A DNA stretch of 64,000 nt from Aquimarina longa SW024. Lineage in GTDB: Bacteria > Bacteroidota > Bacteroidia > Flavobacteriales > Flavobacteriaceae. Positions 16,525 through 25,870 of the stretch are shown here, piece after piece. The notes beneath the pieces are model-generated. The model was given only the letters and a program-made list of their open reading frames with translations. It did not search any database and was not told the DNA's origin. The position numbers were made by a program, and so were the translations under genes. The number at the start of each line of letters is the position of its first letter. The stretch's first letter is position 1. The stretch spans positions 139,039-203,038 of the forward strand of contig NZ_KQ474101.1 of assembly GCF_001401755.1 (NCBI RefSeq). Reading direction: 5' to 3'.

Positions 16525-17979
16525 GTGAAGATTCTTGATAGATACATTTTAACCACTTTTTTAAAGACATTTTTTCCGCTCTTTATAATTATTATGTTTA
16601 TCCTTTTACTCCAAACAATTTGGTTGTTTATATCAGAATTGGCAGGGAAAGATCTTGATTTTTCTGTCATTTTAAAATTTTTAGCTTATGCAACACCTAG
16701 GTTAATACCTATGGTTTTGCCACTTACAATTTTATTAACTTCTATTATGATTTTTGGAAATTTTGCAGAAAACTATGAGTTTGCAGCAATGAAATCTTCA
16801 GGAATATCATTACAACGAGCAATGAGAACATTAGCTGTTTTTATCTTTTTTGTAGGTATAGGAGCGTTTCTATTTTCGAATACCGTGATTCCATCTTCAG
16901 AAAAGAGGTTTATCAATCTGAGAAAGAATATAGTAAAAGTAAAACCTGCAATGGTAATTACACCAAATCAATTTAATGATTTGGGAGATATCAATATTAA
17001 GGTAGCCGAAAAGTATGGAGATAATGATGAATACCTTAAGGATGTTATTATACATAAGAAAGAAGCAAGACCAGGTAACTTTACAGTAATAAAAGCTGTA
17101 GGAGGTGAGTTAAAGGGCAGTGCTGATTCTAATTTTGTAACATTAATACTTAATGACGGTAATCATTATACTGAAATTGCTCAAAAAACTGCTCAAAAAA
17201 GGAATAAATTACCATTTTCGAAAACACATTTTGAGAAATATGTTTTAAATATAGATTTATCATCTTTAGATAATGTTGATATGGACGCTCAGCATCATAG
17301 TAAAGGTTATAATATGCTTAATGTTAGAGAATTGAAGGCTGAATTGGATACATTATCAGATCAATCTAATGTAAATAGAAAGCATATGAGATTCGAAATA
17401 GATAGAAGAGTTGGTTTTGATGGGTTAAATAGAAACCTAGATACAATTCAAAAAATAAATACAGATACTTTAAAAATAATAGACTATTTTGAAACTATAA
17501 AAAAAATACAAATATATCAAATAGCTTCTTCTAATGTAGATGCAGTAATACGTAAGCTTGACTCCACTAGAGAAACTCTGGTTAACAGACAAAGAGCTCT
17601 TAATAAGTATGAAATGTCATTACATGATAAATACGCTTTAGGAATCTCTTGTATTTTATTATTTTTTGTAGGAGCTCCTTTGGGAGCGATTATTCGTAAA
17701 GGAGGATTGGGATTACCAATAGTTATCGGAGTAGGATTGTTTTTAACATATCATTTTGTGGGTATTTTTGCAAAAAATAGTGCAGAAGAAGGAGGTATCC
17801 CACCATTTGTTGGATCATGGCTTTCTACATTTATTATATTTCCATTGAGCATGTTTTTAACATATAGAGCAACCAGAGATAGGGGACTTTCTAATATGAA
17901 CTTTTTTAGAACGATTATAGAAATTGTCACTTCTAAAGTTAAAGCTTTACGATATAAAAGAGGAAATAAAATTAATTAA
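16525..17979 (+). CDS. LptF/LptG-family lipopolysaccharide export permease
   Basis: A 484-residue inner-membrane permease of the YjgP/YjgQ family that, with LptB and LptC, extracts LPS from the inner membrane. Three N-terminal and three C-terminal membrane helices flank a periplasmic domain; conserved strings are MKILDRYILTTFLKTF, YEFAAMKSSGIS and LGAIIRKGGLGLP. It is about 120 residues longer than E. coli LptF/G because of an insert in the periplasmic half (about 240-360), which is usual for Bacteroidetes. The start is GTG; no ATG fits, and the N-terminal sequence matches the family from this codon. Whether it plays LptF or LptG cannot be told. Confidence 0.9.
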   Translation: MKILDRYILTTFLKTFFPLFIIIMFILLLQTIWLFISELAGKDLDFSVILKFLAYATPRLIPMVLPLTILLTSIMIFGNFAENYEFAAMKSSGISLQRAMRTLAVFIFFVGIGAFLFSNTVIPSSEKRFINLRKNIVKVKPAMVITPNQFNDLGDINIKVAEKYGDNDEYLKDVIIHKKEARPGNFTVIKAVGGELKGSADSNFVTLILNDGNHYTEIAQKTAQKRNKLPFSKTHFEKYVLNIDLSSLDNVDMDAQHHSKGYNMLNVRELKAELDTLSDQSNVNRKHMRFEIDRRVGFDGLNRNLDTIQKINTDTLKIIDYFETIKKIQIYQIASSNVDAVIRKLDSTRETLVNRQRALNKYEMSLHDKYALGISCILLFFVGAPLGAIIRKGGLGLPIVIGVGLFLTYHFVGIFAKNSAEEGGIPPFVGSWLSTFIIFPLSMFLTYRATRDRGLSNMNFFRTIIEIVTSKVKALRYKRGNKIN

Positions 17980-18040
17980 AGACCTTCATAAATTTAGAAA
18001 TTCATTAGGTATAAAATCACAATATAGCATTCTTTTTAAA

Positions 18041-18048
18041 TACCTTTG
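18041..18048 (+). promoter_or_regulatory. -7 promoter box of ribBX
   Basis: TACCTTTG (TAnnTTTG) lies 26-33 nt upstream of the ATG at 18074. No FMN riboswitch-like structure fits between it and the start codon. Confidence 0.6.
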
Positions 18049-18073
18049 CAAGCACTAATCTAAGAGTATAATT

Positions 18074-19225
18074 ATGTCGCAAACTACTGAGACCAAAAAT
18101 AAAATGAAGTTAAATACTATTCAAGAGGCTATAGAGGATATTCGGCAAGGAAAAGTAATCATTGTGGTTGATGATGAAGACCGCGAAAATGAAGGAGATT
18201 TTATTGCAGCAGCAGAAAAGGTGACACCAGAAATGATTAATTTTATGGCCACACATGGTCGAGGATTAATTTGTGCCCCACTTACCAAAGATCGCTGTGA
18301 AGAGTTACATCTAGATATGATGGTGCAGAATAATACGGTGTTACATGAAACTCAGTTTACTGTATCAGTAGATTTAATAGGTCATGGATGTACAACAGGT
18401 ATATCTGTTCATGATAGAGCCAAAACTATAAATGCATTAGTTAAAGAAAATACAAAACCTCAAGATTTAGGTAGACCAGGGCATATATTTCCATTAAAAG
18501 CTAAAAATGGAGGAGTGCTAAGACGTACGGGACACACAGAAGCAGCTGTAGATTTAGCTAGATTAGCAGGTTTACAACCAGCAGGAATTTTAGTAGAAAT
18601 TTTAAATGAAGATGGTACTATGGCACGATTGCCTCAATTAATAGAGGTAGCAAAGAAGTTTGATCTTAAATTAGTATCGATAGAAGATCTTGTAGCATAT
18701 CGTATGCAGCATGATTCTCTAATTGAGAAAAAAGAGGATTTTGATATCGTTACACGTTTTGGTAGTTATAGATTAAGAGCATATAAACAAACAACCAATG
18801 ATCAAGTTCATATAGCACTAACTTTGGGGACTTGGGAAGAAAATGAACCTGTACTTACAAGAGTCAACTCTACATTATTTAATAATGATATATTAGGTAC
18901 ATTAACAAATAATGCAGATAAACGTTTAGATGCAATGTTTAAACGTATTAATACAGAAGGTAAAGGAGCAATTATTTTTATCAATCAAGAAAGTCAATCT
19001 CTGAATCTTTTAGGACGGTTAAGTGCATTAAAAGAAATTCAGAATGGAAAAGAAGTTGTTAAAGCACCTAAAATAGCTATGGATACCAAAGATTTTGGAA
19101 TAGGAGCACAGATTTTGCATGATATTAATATTCATAAGTTACGATTAGTCTCTAATACAGTACAACAAAAACGAGTTGGAATGATTGGATATGGTCTGGA
19201 AATCGTAGACTATGTAGGATATTAA
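18074..19225 (+). CDS. ribB: DHBP synthase with degenerate GTP cyclohydrolase II domain (RibBX type)
   Basis: The N-terminal half (about 12-210) is a complete 3,4-dihydroxy-2-butanone 4-phosphate synthase: [33 protein letters not shown] and [12 protein letters not shown] are intact, so it should convert ribulose 5-phosphate for riboflavin synthesis. The C-terminal half (about 213-383) aligns with GTP cyclohydrolase II but has lost all three zinc Cys: where RibA has HSECLTGD and LRCDC it has VNSTLFNND and LTNNAD. The QEGRGIGL loop is replaced by QESQSLNL. The tail ([11 protein letters not shown]) is kept. Annotation pipelines call this a bifunctional enzyme; from the residues only the RibB half should be active, as in the described RibBX proteins. 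Confidence 0.9.
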   Translation: MSQTTETKNKMKLNTIQEAIEDIRQGKVIIVVDDEDRENEGDFIAAAEKVTPEMINFMATHGRGLICAPLTKDRCEELHLDMMVQNNTVLHETQFTVSVDLIGHGCTTGISVHDRAKTINALVKENTKPQDLGRPGHIFPLKAKNGGVLRRTGHTEAAVDLARLAGLQPAGILVEILNEDGTMARLPQLIEVAKKFDLKLVSIEDLVAYRMQHDSLIEKKEDFDIVTRFGSYRLRAYKQTTNDQVHIALTLGTWEENEPVLTRVNSTLFNNDILGTLTNNADKRLDAMFKRINTEGKGAIIFINQESQSLNLLGRLSALKEIQNGKEVVKAPKIAMDTKDFGIGAQILHDINIHKLRLVSNTVQQKRVGMIGYGLEIVDYVGY

Positions 19226-19250
19226 AGATGTAATTATATACTATTAAAAA

Positions 19251-19292
19251 AATACCCTCTAGATTTTAAATTCTAAAAATCTAGAGGGTATT
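19251..19292 (+). terminator. Terminator after ribBX
   Basis: A 17-bp stem (AATACCCTCTAGATTTT with AAAATCTAGAGGGTATT) around an 8-nt loop is followed by a T-run. The flanking A-run lets it work on the minus strand too. Confidence 0.9.
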
Positions 19293-19394
19293 TTTTTATA
19301 TTCATCTGATTATTTAAATGTTTTAATTATTTAACTTAATAATGCGCGATCAGATTGAATAATATTTAGAAGCTTAGTTACTCTTATTTATGTT

Positions 19395-20585
19395 CTATAG
19401 AATACTTTGTATAGCTTCTTTCATTTTAGAAGCCCTTTCTTCAACTTCTTTTTCAGTCCAGTTAAGTTTGATAAGACAAGATATTGTACGACCCATCCAA
19501 ATATCACTGTTATGAAATGTTTTATTGTTTTTTTGAAGTCCTGTTTGTATTTCTTTAGACAATTTTCCTAGAGATTTTTGTTCTAAAAGATGTTCCCACT
19601 TTTTATAATAATGCCAATTGTTGTCAAACCAATAAAAACAAGCATCTATTCCATGTGCTCCTAAAGCTTTATGAGTTTTTCTAGAAAGGTCTTCAGTAGG
19701 AAGAAATATATTTAAAAAAGCATAACTTTCTACTCCTGTTTCCGGAACTCTTCTAAAAGTAACTTCTGGTATAGCGGTTAAGGCATTACGTAGTATGGTG
19801 TAGTTTTTTTCTTGAATTGAAAGTACATTATCGAGTTTTCTTAATTGAGCAATACCTACAGCAGCATTTAATTCTGATAATCTATAATTATACCCTAAAA
19901 AAGGATGTGTTTCAGCTCCACGATCATTACCAATATGATCATGGCCATGATCTTGATATTTATGAGCTCGATCAGCATATATTTCGGAATTAGTAATTAT
20001 TCCACCTCCTTCACCACAGGTAACCGTTTTTACATAATCAAAAGAAAAACAACCTAAATCGCCATAACTACCTAAAGGTTTACTATCATAAGTAGCACCA
20101 ATAGCTTGACATGCATCTTCTATTAAAATAAGGTTATGAGCCTCACAGATACTTTTTAAAGCCTTAAGATCTGCCATTGATCCGCACATATGTACAGGCA
20201 TTATAGCTTTAGTGTTTTCAGTAATACAAGCTTCAATAGCTTTAGGGTCTAAAGTAAGTGTGTCATCAATATCACACAATATTGGTATGGCTCCTACAGA
20301 TAATATAGCTTCAAAACTAGCAACAAAAGTAAAGGTAGGCATAATTACTTCATCTCCAGATCCAATTCCTGCACAGGCTAATGCTACCGTTAATGCAGCA
20401 GTCCCACTAGATACTACTTGTGCATATTTGGTTCCCATTTTATCTGCTAAATCTTTTTCTAATTCTAATGCTTTATGATGTCCATTTCTCATAGGATCAA
20501 ATCCATATCTCATTAAAACTCCACTATCTAAAACATCTTGAACTTCTTTTTGTTCTTCAGTACCAAATAATTCAAATCCAGGCAT
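19395..20585 (-). CDS. DegT/DnrJ-type aminotransferase, KdnA-like
   Basis: A 396-residue PLP sugar aminotransferase of the DegT/DnrJ/EryC1/StrS family. The PLP Lys is Lys186 (SFDYVKTVTCGEGG) with Asp157 (IEDACQA). The start MPGFELFG, the stretch VLMRYGFDPMRN and the HDHGHDH-like YQDHGHDHIGN resemble KdnA, which makes 8-amino-3,8-dideoxy-D-manno-octulosonate, an amino-Kdo of some marine LPS. The partner dehydrogenase KdnB is not adjacent, so the substrate stays uncertain; another nucleotide-sugar aminotransferase role is possible. The gene stands alone with its own -7 box. Confidence 0.8.
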   Translation of the reverse strand: MPGFELFGTEEQKEVQDVLDSGVLMRYGFDPMRNGHHKALELEKDLADKMGTKYAQVVSSGTAALTVALACAGIGSGDEVIMPTFTFVASFEAILSVGAIPILCDIDDTLTLDPKAIEACITENTKAIMPVHMCGSMADLKALKSICEAHNLILIEDACQAIGATYDSKPLGSYGDLGCFSFDYVKTVTCGEGGGIITNSEIYADRAHKYQDHGHDHIGNDRGAETHPFLGYNYRLSELNAAVGIAQLRKLDNVLSIQEKNYTILRNALTAIPEVTFRRVPETGVESYAFLNIFLPTEDLSRKTHKALGAHGIDACFYWFDNNWHYYKKWEHLLEQKSLGKLSKEIQTGLQKNNKTFHNSDIWMGRTISCLIKLNWTEKEVEERASKMKEAIQSIL

Positions 20586-20619
20586 AATATCTATAGGTAT
20601 ATAATTAAAATCGTATTGG

Positions 20620-20627
20620 CAAAAATA
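20620..20627 (-). promoter_or_regulatory. -7 promoter box of the aminotransferase
   Basis: The minus strand reads TATTTTTG, 35-42 nt upstream of the start codon. Confidence 0.5.
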
Positions 20628-20717
20628 CCTAAAAAGAGATTGATTTTATAGTTAGCCTATTATATTTTTATTTTTATAGAAATATAAAGCAGTTAAATTT
20701 TATTATGCTATTTACAA

Positions 20718-21347
20718 TCAGATTTTTATGATGGTTTCATCAATAGATCGTCTTACTTTTTTAAATTCGGAAAACATATCATCTTTTGCTCGATATCCAA
20801 TGGGTAATACTAAAACGGAAGTAAGCCCTAAATTGTTAAGATTTAGAATTTCATCATATTTTTTAGGAATAAAACCTTCCATTGGGCAAGCGTCAATTTC
20901 TTCGATAGCACATACCGTAAGTAGATTCCCCAGAGCTAAATATGCTTGTTTTGTCGCCCAGTTTGATATCTCTTCAATAGATTTAGAATCAAAAGATTCT
21001 ATAAGTTGTTTTTTAAAAGGATTTATGATTTCTTCAGGAGTATTTCGTGTTGCAATTACATTATTAAAATATTGAGAAATATACTTTTTATCAATTACTT
21101 TTTCGATACAAAATACTAATACATGAGAAGCATCGGCAACCTGTTGTTGGTTCCAAGAATGTTCGGTAAGCTCTTTTTGTAACTCTTTGTCTTTAATAAC
21201 AACTAATTTTAGCGGTTGTAGCCCATATGATGTAGCTGTAAGATTAAAGGCTTCTGTAAGTATTTCTATTTTTTTTTGAGATACTATCTTATCACTATCA
21301 AATTTTTTAGTTGCATATCGCCAATGTAAACTTTCTATAATATCCAT
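20718..21347 (-). CDS. Nitroreductase-family NAD(P)H oxidoreductase
   Basis: A 209-residue FMN-dependent oxidoreductase of the NfsB/NfnB group. Recognisable parts are the start SLHWRYATKKFD (FMN phosphate contact), SYGLQPLKLVVI, and the C-terminal ACPMEGF and LPIGYRAKDD segments. Such enzymes reduce nitroaromatics, quinones or flavins; the physiological substrate is not predictable. It is divergent from the thioesterase gene with about 90 nt between starts. Confidence 0.88.
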   Translation of the reverse strand: MDIIESLHWRYATKKFDSDKIVSQKKIEILTEAFNLTATSYGLQPLKLVVIKDKELQKELTEHSWNQQQVADASHVLVFCIEKVIDKKYISQYFNNVIATRNTPEEIINPFKKQLIESFDSKSIEEISNWATKQAYLALGNLLTVCAIEEIDACPMEGFIPKKYDEILNLNNLGLTSVLVLPIGYRAKDDMFSEFKKVRRSIDETIIKI

Positions 21348-21390
21348 TCGAAGTTTTTTAAATATAAAACAAATATAAGACGATAAGATT

Positions 21391-21398
21391 TACCTTTG
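21391..21398 (+). promoter_or_regulatory. -7 promoter box of the thioesterase
   Basis: TACCTTTG (TAnnTTTG) lies 39-46 nt upstream of the ATG. Confidence 0.5.
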
Positions 21399-21436
21399 AA
21401 GAGTAAAATGATAAGAAAAATTTATACCTGTATCAC

Positions 21437-21823
21437 ATGAGTACGATAGAAGAATTAATTGAAAAATCTGAAACTAGAATTTTTAAGGCTGTATTCCCTA
21501 ATACCACAAATCATTACGGAACGTTGTTCGGAGGAACTGCATTACAATTAATGGATGAGGTTTCTTTTATATGCGCAACACGCTTTAGTAGAAAAAAAAT
21601 GGTGACTATATCTACGGATAAAATTGATTTTGAAAAACCTATACCAGAAGGTACAATTGTAGAATTAATAGCAAGAGTGACAGAAGTAGGGAAAACCAGT
21701 TGTTTGGTAAAAGTTGATATTTTTAAAGAAGATATGTATAGTTATGATAGGGAGATTGCCGTTTCTGGGCATTTTAAATTTGTAGCAATTGATAATGATA
21801 AGAAACCTATAAATATTCTGTGA
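21437..21823 (+). CDS. Acyl-CoA thioesterase, hotdog fold (YciA type)
   Basis: A 128-residue single-hotdog protein. The family core NHYGTLFGGTALQLMDEVSFICATRF holds the helix with the catalytic Asp (MDE), followed by VTISTDKIDFEKPI and the strand GKTSCLVKVDIFKED. YciA-type enzymes hydrolyse acyl-CoA esters of varied chain length and regulate CoA pools or membrane synthesis. It is monocistronic as far as I can see. A second hotdog thioesterase of a longer form is at 58020-58568. Confidence 0.88.
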   Translation: MSTIEELIEKSETRIFKAVFPNTTNHYGTLFGGTALQLMDEVSFICATRFSRKKMVTISTDKIDFEKPIPEGTIVELIARVTEVGKTSCLVKVDIFKEDMYSYDREIAVSGHFKFVAIDNDKKPINIL

Positions 21824-21855
21824 TATATTTTTATTTAGATATTTTGTTTAATTTG

Positions 21856-22410
21856 ATGAAACGAATTTTAAAAATACTAAACCATTTGGTTTTAGGAATT
21901 CTGATATTAGTTATTCTTTTCATTTTTAAAAAGTGATTTTAATAATAGTTTTTAAAAAAATGAGATAAGTAAATTACAATCCAATTAGACCTTCTAAATA
22001 ATTACCGAATAAATTTGTAGAATTATATAATCAAAATCATATAACTGTTTCAACAACAGGTATTATTATAGATTGGATGATGGGAAAATATGATAGGAGT
22101 TGTCCATGTCTTGATGTTGCAAGTATTCATAAGAATTTATTAATGAATAAAAAACGAATTATTAAGAAATCGTTATGTTCTTGCATGGAAATTAGAAAAA
22201 GAATTGTCACAAAATGAATGTTTAAATTATTTGGTTGTGAAATATGACTTTTTATATAATACAACAGGGATATATCAGGCTTCAAGGTTTTATTTTAATA
22301 CGGAGCTAGATTCTTTAGATAAAAAGCAATCTACAACTTTGATATTAGTGATGAAAAATGCTTGGTTATATAATCCAAGGAAAGCCCCAGAAAGAATCAA
22401 AAATAACTAA
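21856..22410 (+). pseudogene. Remnant of a peptidoglycan glycosyltransferase (GT51/PBP1A-like)
   Basis: From 22156 to 22410 an open stretch reads RNRYVLAWKLEKELSQNECL, then YNTTGIYQASRFYFNTELDSL and MKNAWLYNPRKAPERIKNN. This follows the GT51 pattern of PBP1A: KxKEWxLAxKLEr, YGIxxASrxFFNK, LkaptxYNPrrnPERak. The part between about 21937 and 22155 is full of stops in all plus frames. A short ORF at 21856-21936 (one membrane helix, LVLGILILVILFIF) could be the old N-terminal anchor. Signature catalytic Glu segments are missing. I read it as a decayed transglycosylase gene. Confidence 0.65.
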
Positions 22411-22450
22411 AAGATTAAAAGCTGTATTTTCTTCTTCTGCGTTTATTGGG

Positions 22451-24070
22451 TTATATTTTTTTTGAGTTTATATAAAAATTTGGATCTATCATAATTTTAT
22501 TTCCTTTAAACTCTTTTGTTTGCCATTCTGCATTAGGTTGTATCCATTGTGGAATCTCATCTATAAAAATACGTATAGGCATGTCGAATTTAGTTACAAT
22601 ATTGGTATATCGATATTTTAATTTTCCTTTTGCAACAATATATTCTAAAGTAGGTATTCTCGTATCTCTAAGGTATTGATCAAAAAACTGAGTAAGATCA
22701 ATTTTAGTTTTATTACTGAGATATTTTTCTATTTGTTGAGTAGTTACTGTTTGATGATAAAAATCTGTATTGAGTCCTCTTAAGATCGATCTCCATTTTT
22801 CATCATCTTCGATAAGCTGACGCAATGTGTGTAGCATATTAGCCCCTTTATAATACATATCACTAGATCCTTCTTTATTTACATTATAAGTACCTATAAT
22901 TGGTTTATCATTTTGAATATTTCTTCTGGTACCAATCACATATTCTGAGGCTGCTTTTTTACCATAATGATAGTCTAGGAATATATTTTCTGAGTAGGCA
23001 GTAAAGCTTTCATGTATCCACATATCAGCGATGTCTTTATTAGTGATGTTGTTTGCAAACCACTCATGTCCAGATTCATGTATAATAATAAAATCAAATT
23101 TCATACCCCATCCAGAACCAGAAAGATCATTTCCTAAATACCCATTTATATATTTGTTGCCATACGTAACAGAGCTCTGATGTTCCATCCCCAGATAAGG
23201 TACTTCTACGAGCTTAAAGCTATCTTCATAAAAGGGATAGGGACCAAACCAATGTTCAAAAGCTTTCATCATTTTAGGAGCATCTTTGAATTGTTTTTTT
23301 GCTTTTTCGAGATTATCTTTTAATACATAATAATCCATATCTAAGATATCTTTTTCTCCTTCATATTTTTCTCCAAAATGGACATAATCCCCGATGTTTA
23401 TATTTACACCATAGTTATTAATAGGGTTGGATACAAACCAATGAAATGTTTTAGTGTTATTATGTTCTTCTATTTTACGTAATCGACCATTAGAAATATT
23501 CATAAGATCTTTAGGAACGGTAACGCTTATCAATAGGCTATCTACCTCATCATACATATGATCTTTATTGGGCCACCATACACTAGCTCCTAATCCTTGA
23601 CAAGAAGAAGCAATAAAAGGTTTGCCGTTGATATCTTTTTTCCAAGAAATACCACCATCCCAAGGAGCATTAACAGCTTCACGCGGTTTTCCACTATAAT
23701 AGACATCTACAGTATTTATAGTGTCTTTTTTTTGAGATGCTATAAGTTTTATAAAGTGAGCATTGCCAACAGAGGTTATTTTTAGTTTCTTGTTGTTTTG
23801 AAGTGCTTTTTCAATTTTCAATGGGGGTTGTAGGTCAATTTGCATTACATCATGCTCTTCTATAACTTTATAATGGATAGTATTTTTTCCTGAAATTGTT
23901 TTATGATCAGGATCTACTGTTATATCCAGATGATAATAGGTCAGATCCCACCATTCTCGTTCAGGAGTTATAGATCCACGAAGTGAGTCTTGTTTTGTGA
24001 ATTTTAACTCTTGTGCAAATAAGGAATATATGGGAAGTGTAAGTAAATAAAAAAGAAAAATTTTATACAT
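22451..24070 (-). CDS. M1-family zinc aminopeptidase, secreted
   Basis: The gluzincin motif HESGHEWFANNIT followed by MWIHESF (HExxH...E) identifies an M1 metallopeptidase; the substrate-binding exopeptidase region YLGMEHQSSVTYG precedes it. I chose the ATG at 24070 because it gives a clean signal peptide (MYKIFLFYLLTLPIYSLFAQ); an upstream in-frame ATG at 24115 would add 15 residues before it. The 539-residue protein ends soon after the catalytic domain, lacking the C-terminal helical domain of PepN. It probably trims peptides in the periplasm or outside. A secreted M28 peptidase lies downstream of its promoter region on the same strand. Confidence 0.9.
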   Translation of the reverse strand: MYKIFLFYLLTLPIYSLFAQELKFTKQDSLRGSITPEREWWDLTYYHLDITVDPDHKTISGKNTIHYKVIEEHDVMQIDLQPPLKIEKALQNNKKLKITSVGNAHFIKLIASQKKDTINTVDVYYSGKPREAVNAPWDGGISWKKDINGKPFIASSCQGLGASVWWPNKDHMYDEVDSLLISVTVPKDLMNISNGRLRKIEEHNNTKTFHWFVSNPINNYGVNINIGDYVHFGEKYEGEKDILDMDYYVLKDNLEKAKKQFKDAPKMMKAFEHWFGPYPFYEDSFKLVEVPYLGMEHQSSVTYGNKYINGYLGNDLSGSGWGMKFDFIIIHESGHEWFANNITNKDIADMWIHESFTAYSENIFLDYHYGKKAASEYVIGTRRNIQNDKPIIGTYNVNKEGSSDMYYKGANMLHTLRQLIEDDEKWRSILRGLNTDFYHQTVTTQQIEKYLSNKTKIDLTQFFDQYLRDTRIPTLEYIVAKGKLKYRYTNIVTKFDMPIRIFIDEIPQWIQPNAEWQTKEFKGNKIMIDPNFYINSKKI

Positions 24071-24271
24071 TGGTGTTACTATGGTGATTTTAATTTTAAA
24101 GGAGTTGATTTGCATTTTGTTTGTATAGTTAACCTTTACACGAAGTTAGTTAATAATTTTTCTGTTTGGTTATTATTTTAGTCAACTTAGTTAAGAATTG
24201 CTCCATGATAGTTAAAGATTTTTACTATTTAACTACTATTTCTTTTGATAAAAAAAAAATATTAAGTTTTA

Positions 24272-25609
24272 CTATCTAAATACTTCTGAAGGAAAAACTA
24301 TAGGGCTCTCATATCCATTTTTTCCAACAGAAGCAATTCCAAAGAAAAAATTATCAATGACGATACCATTTAATAGAAAACTATCAACATTGCCAACAAA
24401 TCTACTATAATCCCATGTAGGAGATGTAGTATCTCTCCAATAGATTTTATATCCGAGAATGTTAGGGTCATTACTTTTTTTCCATTTAAATTTTACTGAA
24501 GGCTCTACGATTCCGCCTATTTTTACATTAGAAGGAGTAGGGGGAGCCCAAGCAATACTAGCCAGATTTATTGCATTAACAGCAGTTAATTTTGTTGCAT
24601 AATCAAAATCTACATAGGCAACAAGGTCTCCATATTTGATTCCATTTTCCTCTCTAATATCTTGATGCTGTTGTGTGTAGTTCTCATGGGCTTCCATAAT
24701 TCGAACTCCTGCAAACCCAGCGTCATTAAAAGGTCTGTGATGACCACCACGACCAAAACGATCTAAACGATATACCATCATAGGATTCATCTCGGGCATA
24801 TATGTTTGTACTGTTTTATGGATATATCGCGCGAGTTGTCGAGAGATACCATCTACCTCACCGCCATAAAAACGCCTTGATTTTCGTTGCTTATCAGTTT
24901 CAGTAGGAGGAACGGGCTCAGAGAATATTCTAAAAGTTCTATTGTCAATTACTCCATCTACTCCCTTGATATTACCGATCATATCATTATTCATAATTCC
25001 TATAACATCCCATTTTTCTTCTTTAGCATATTTTGCTAGCCCTTGACCGCCAAATAGTCCTTGTTCTTCTCCTGATAATCCCACATAAATAATACTATTT
25101 TCGAACTTGTATTTAGAGAGTACTCTTGCTGCTTCAATAGTTCCTGCCATACCGCTGGCATTGTCATTAGCTCCAGGAGCATCTGAAGTATAATTATTTG
25201 GGTCGGTTACCCGAGAATCAATATCACCACTCATCATCATAAAACGATTAGGGTATTTTGTTCCTCTTTGGATAGCAACAACATTGACTACCCAAACATC
25301 TTTTGTAATACGTTGATTGGTTCCTTTTTTTATGAGATTTTTTTGATAAAAAACTTCTAAGCAGTTATTACAATCTTTAGAAATACTATCAAACTCTGAT
25401 TTTATCCATCGTCTTGCTGCTCCAATACCTCTGGTATTAGAAACAGTATCGCTTAGCGTGTGGCGTGTTCCAAAACCTGCAAGGGTTTTAATATCACTTT
25501 TGATACGTATGGTTGATACTGAATTGATGATATCATAAATTTTTTGATCTGTTTGTGCAACTAATACCGTTGATAATAGAAATAGGATAACTGAAAAAAA
25601 TGTCTTCAT
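24272..25609 (-). CDS. Secreted M28-family peptidase with C-terminal domain
   Basis: A 445-residue exported protein (signal MKTFFSVILFLLSTVLVAQ). M28 ligands are visible in MSGDIDSR, APGANDNASGMAGT, LSGEEQGLFGGQGL, NNDMIGN and a final His region (GGHHRPFNDAGF). Normally the first ligand is a His in a SAHYD-like motif; here that position reads MMSGDIDSR, so one zinc ligand appears changed, yet the rest is intact. After about residue 355 there is a fibronectin-like module (PPTPSNVKIGG...FKWKKSNDPNILGYKIYWR). It lies upstream of the M1 peptidase on the same strand and likely acts with it in peptide scavenging. Confidence 0.85.
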   Translation of the reverse strand: MKTFFSVILFLLSTVLVAQTDQKIYDIINSVSTIRIKSDIKTLAGFGTRHTLSDTVSNTRGIGAARRWIKSEFDSISKDCNNCLEVFYQKNLIKKGTNQRITKDVWVVNVVAIQRGTKYPNRFMMMSGDIDSRVTDPNNYTSDAPGANDNASGMAGTIEAARVLSKYKFENSIIYVGLSGEEQGLFGGQGLAKYAKEEKWDVIGIMNNDMIGNIKGVDGVIDNRTFRIFSEPVPPTETDKQRKSRRFYGGEVDGISRQLARYIHKTVQTYMPEMNPMMVYRLDRFGRGGHHRPFNDAGFAGVRIMEAHENYTQQHQDIREENGIKYGDLVAYVDFDYATKLTAVNAINLASIAWAPPTPSNVKIGGIVEPSVKFKWKKSNDPNILGYKIYWRDTTSPTWDYSRFVGNVDSFLLNGIVIDNFFFGIASVGKNGYESPIVFPSEVFR

Positions 25610-25740
25610 TATAATGATTTTGATTGCCTAATTTAACTAAAATAGGGGTGTTATAAAGATGTATTAACATATTTATAAGAAGAAGAGATTTCCAATAAAG
25701 AGTTGGTTTAGAGTTTTTGAATACTATTTTAAAAGTCCTT

Positions 25741-25773
25741 AACCAAAAACCCCAGAGCATATGCTCTGGGGTT
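25741..25773 (-). terminator. Terminator of the SusC/SusD locus
   Basis: A perfect 26-bp palindrome (13-bp arms, AACCCCAGAGCAT and its complement, 25748-25773) has an A-run on its left, which is a U-run for minus-strand transcripts. It ends the operon about 100 nt past the DUF4302 gene. Confidence 0.85.
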
Positions 25774-25870
25774 TCAGAAGTTGAGTTAGAAAAGGCTATT
25801 GAGGGAACAATAGTTTGTTGTTAATTAATTTTAAAGACCGTATATAGAGAATCTAAAATTAGGATACTAA

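Noticed and set aside
18049..18073. FMN riboswitch before ribBX
   Set aside because: The leader between the promoter box and the ATG is only about 25 nt, far too short for the aptamer, and none of its conserved strings appear.
25533..25760. 75-codon minus-strand ORF overlapping the M28 start region
   Set aside because: It overlaps the signal peptide of the M28 gene in another frame and includes the terminator palindrome; no family features.
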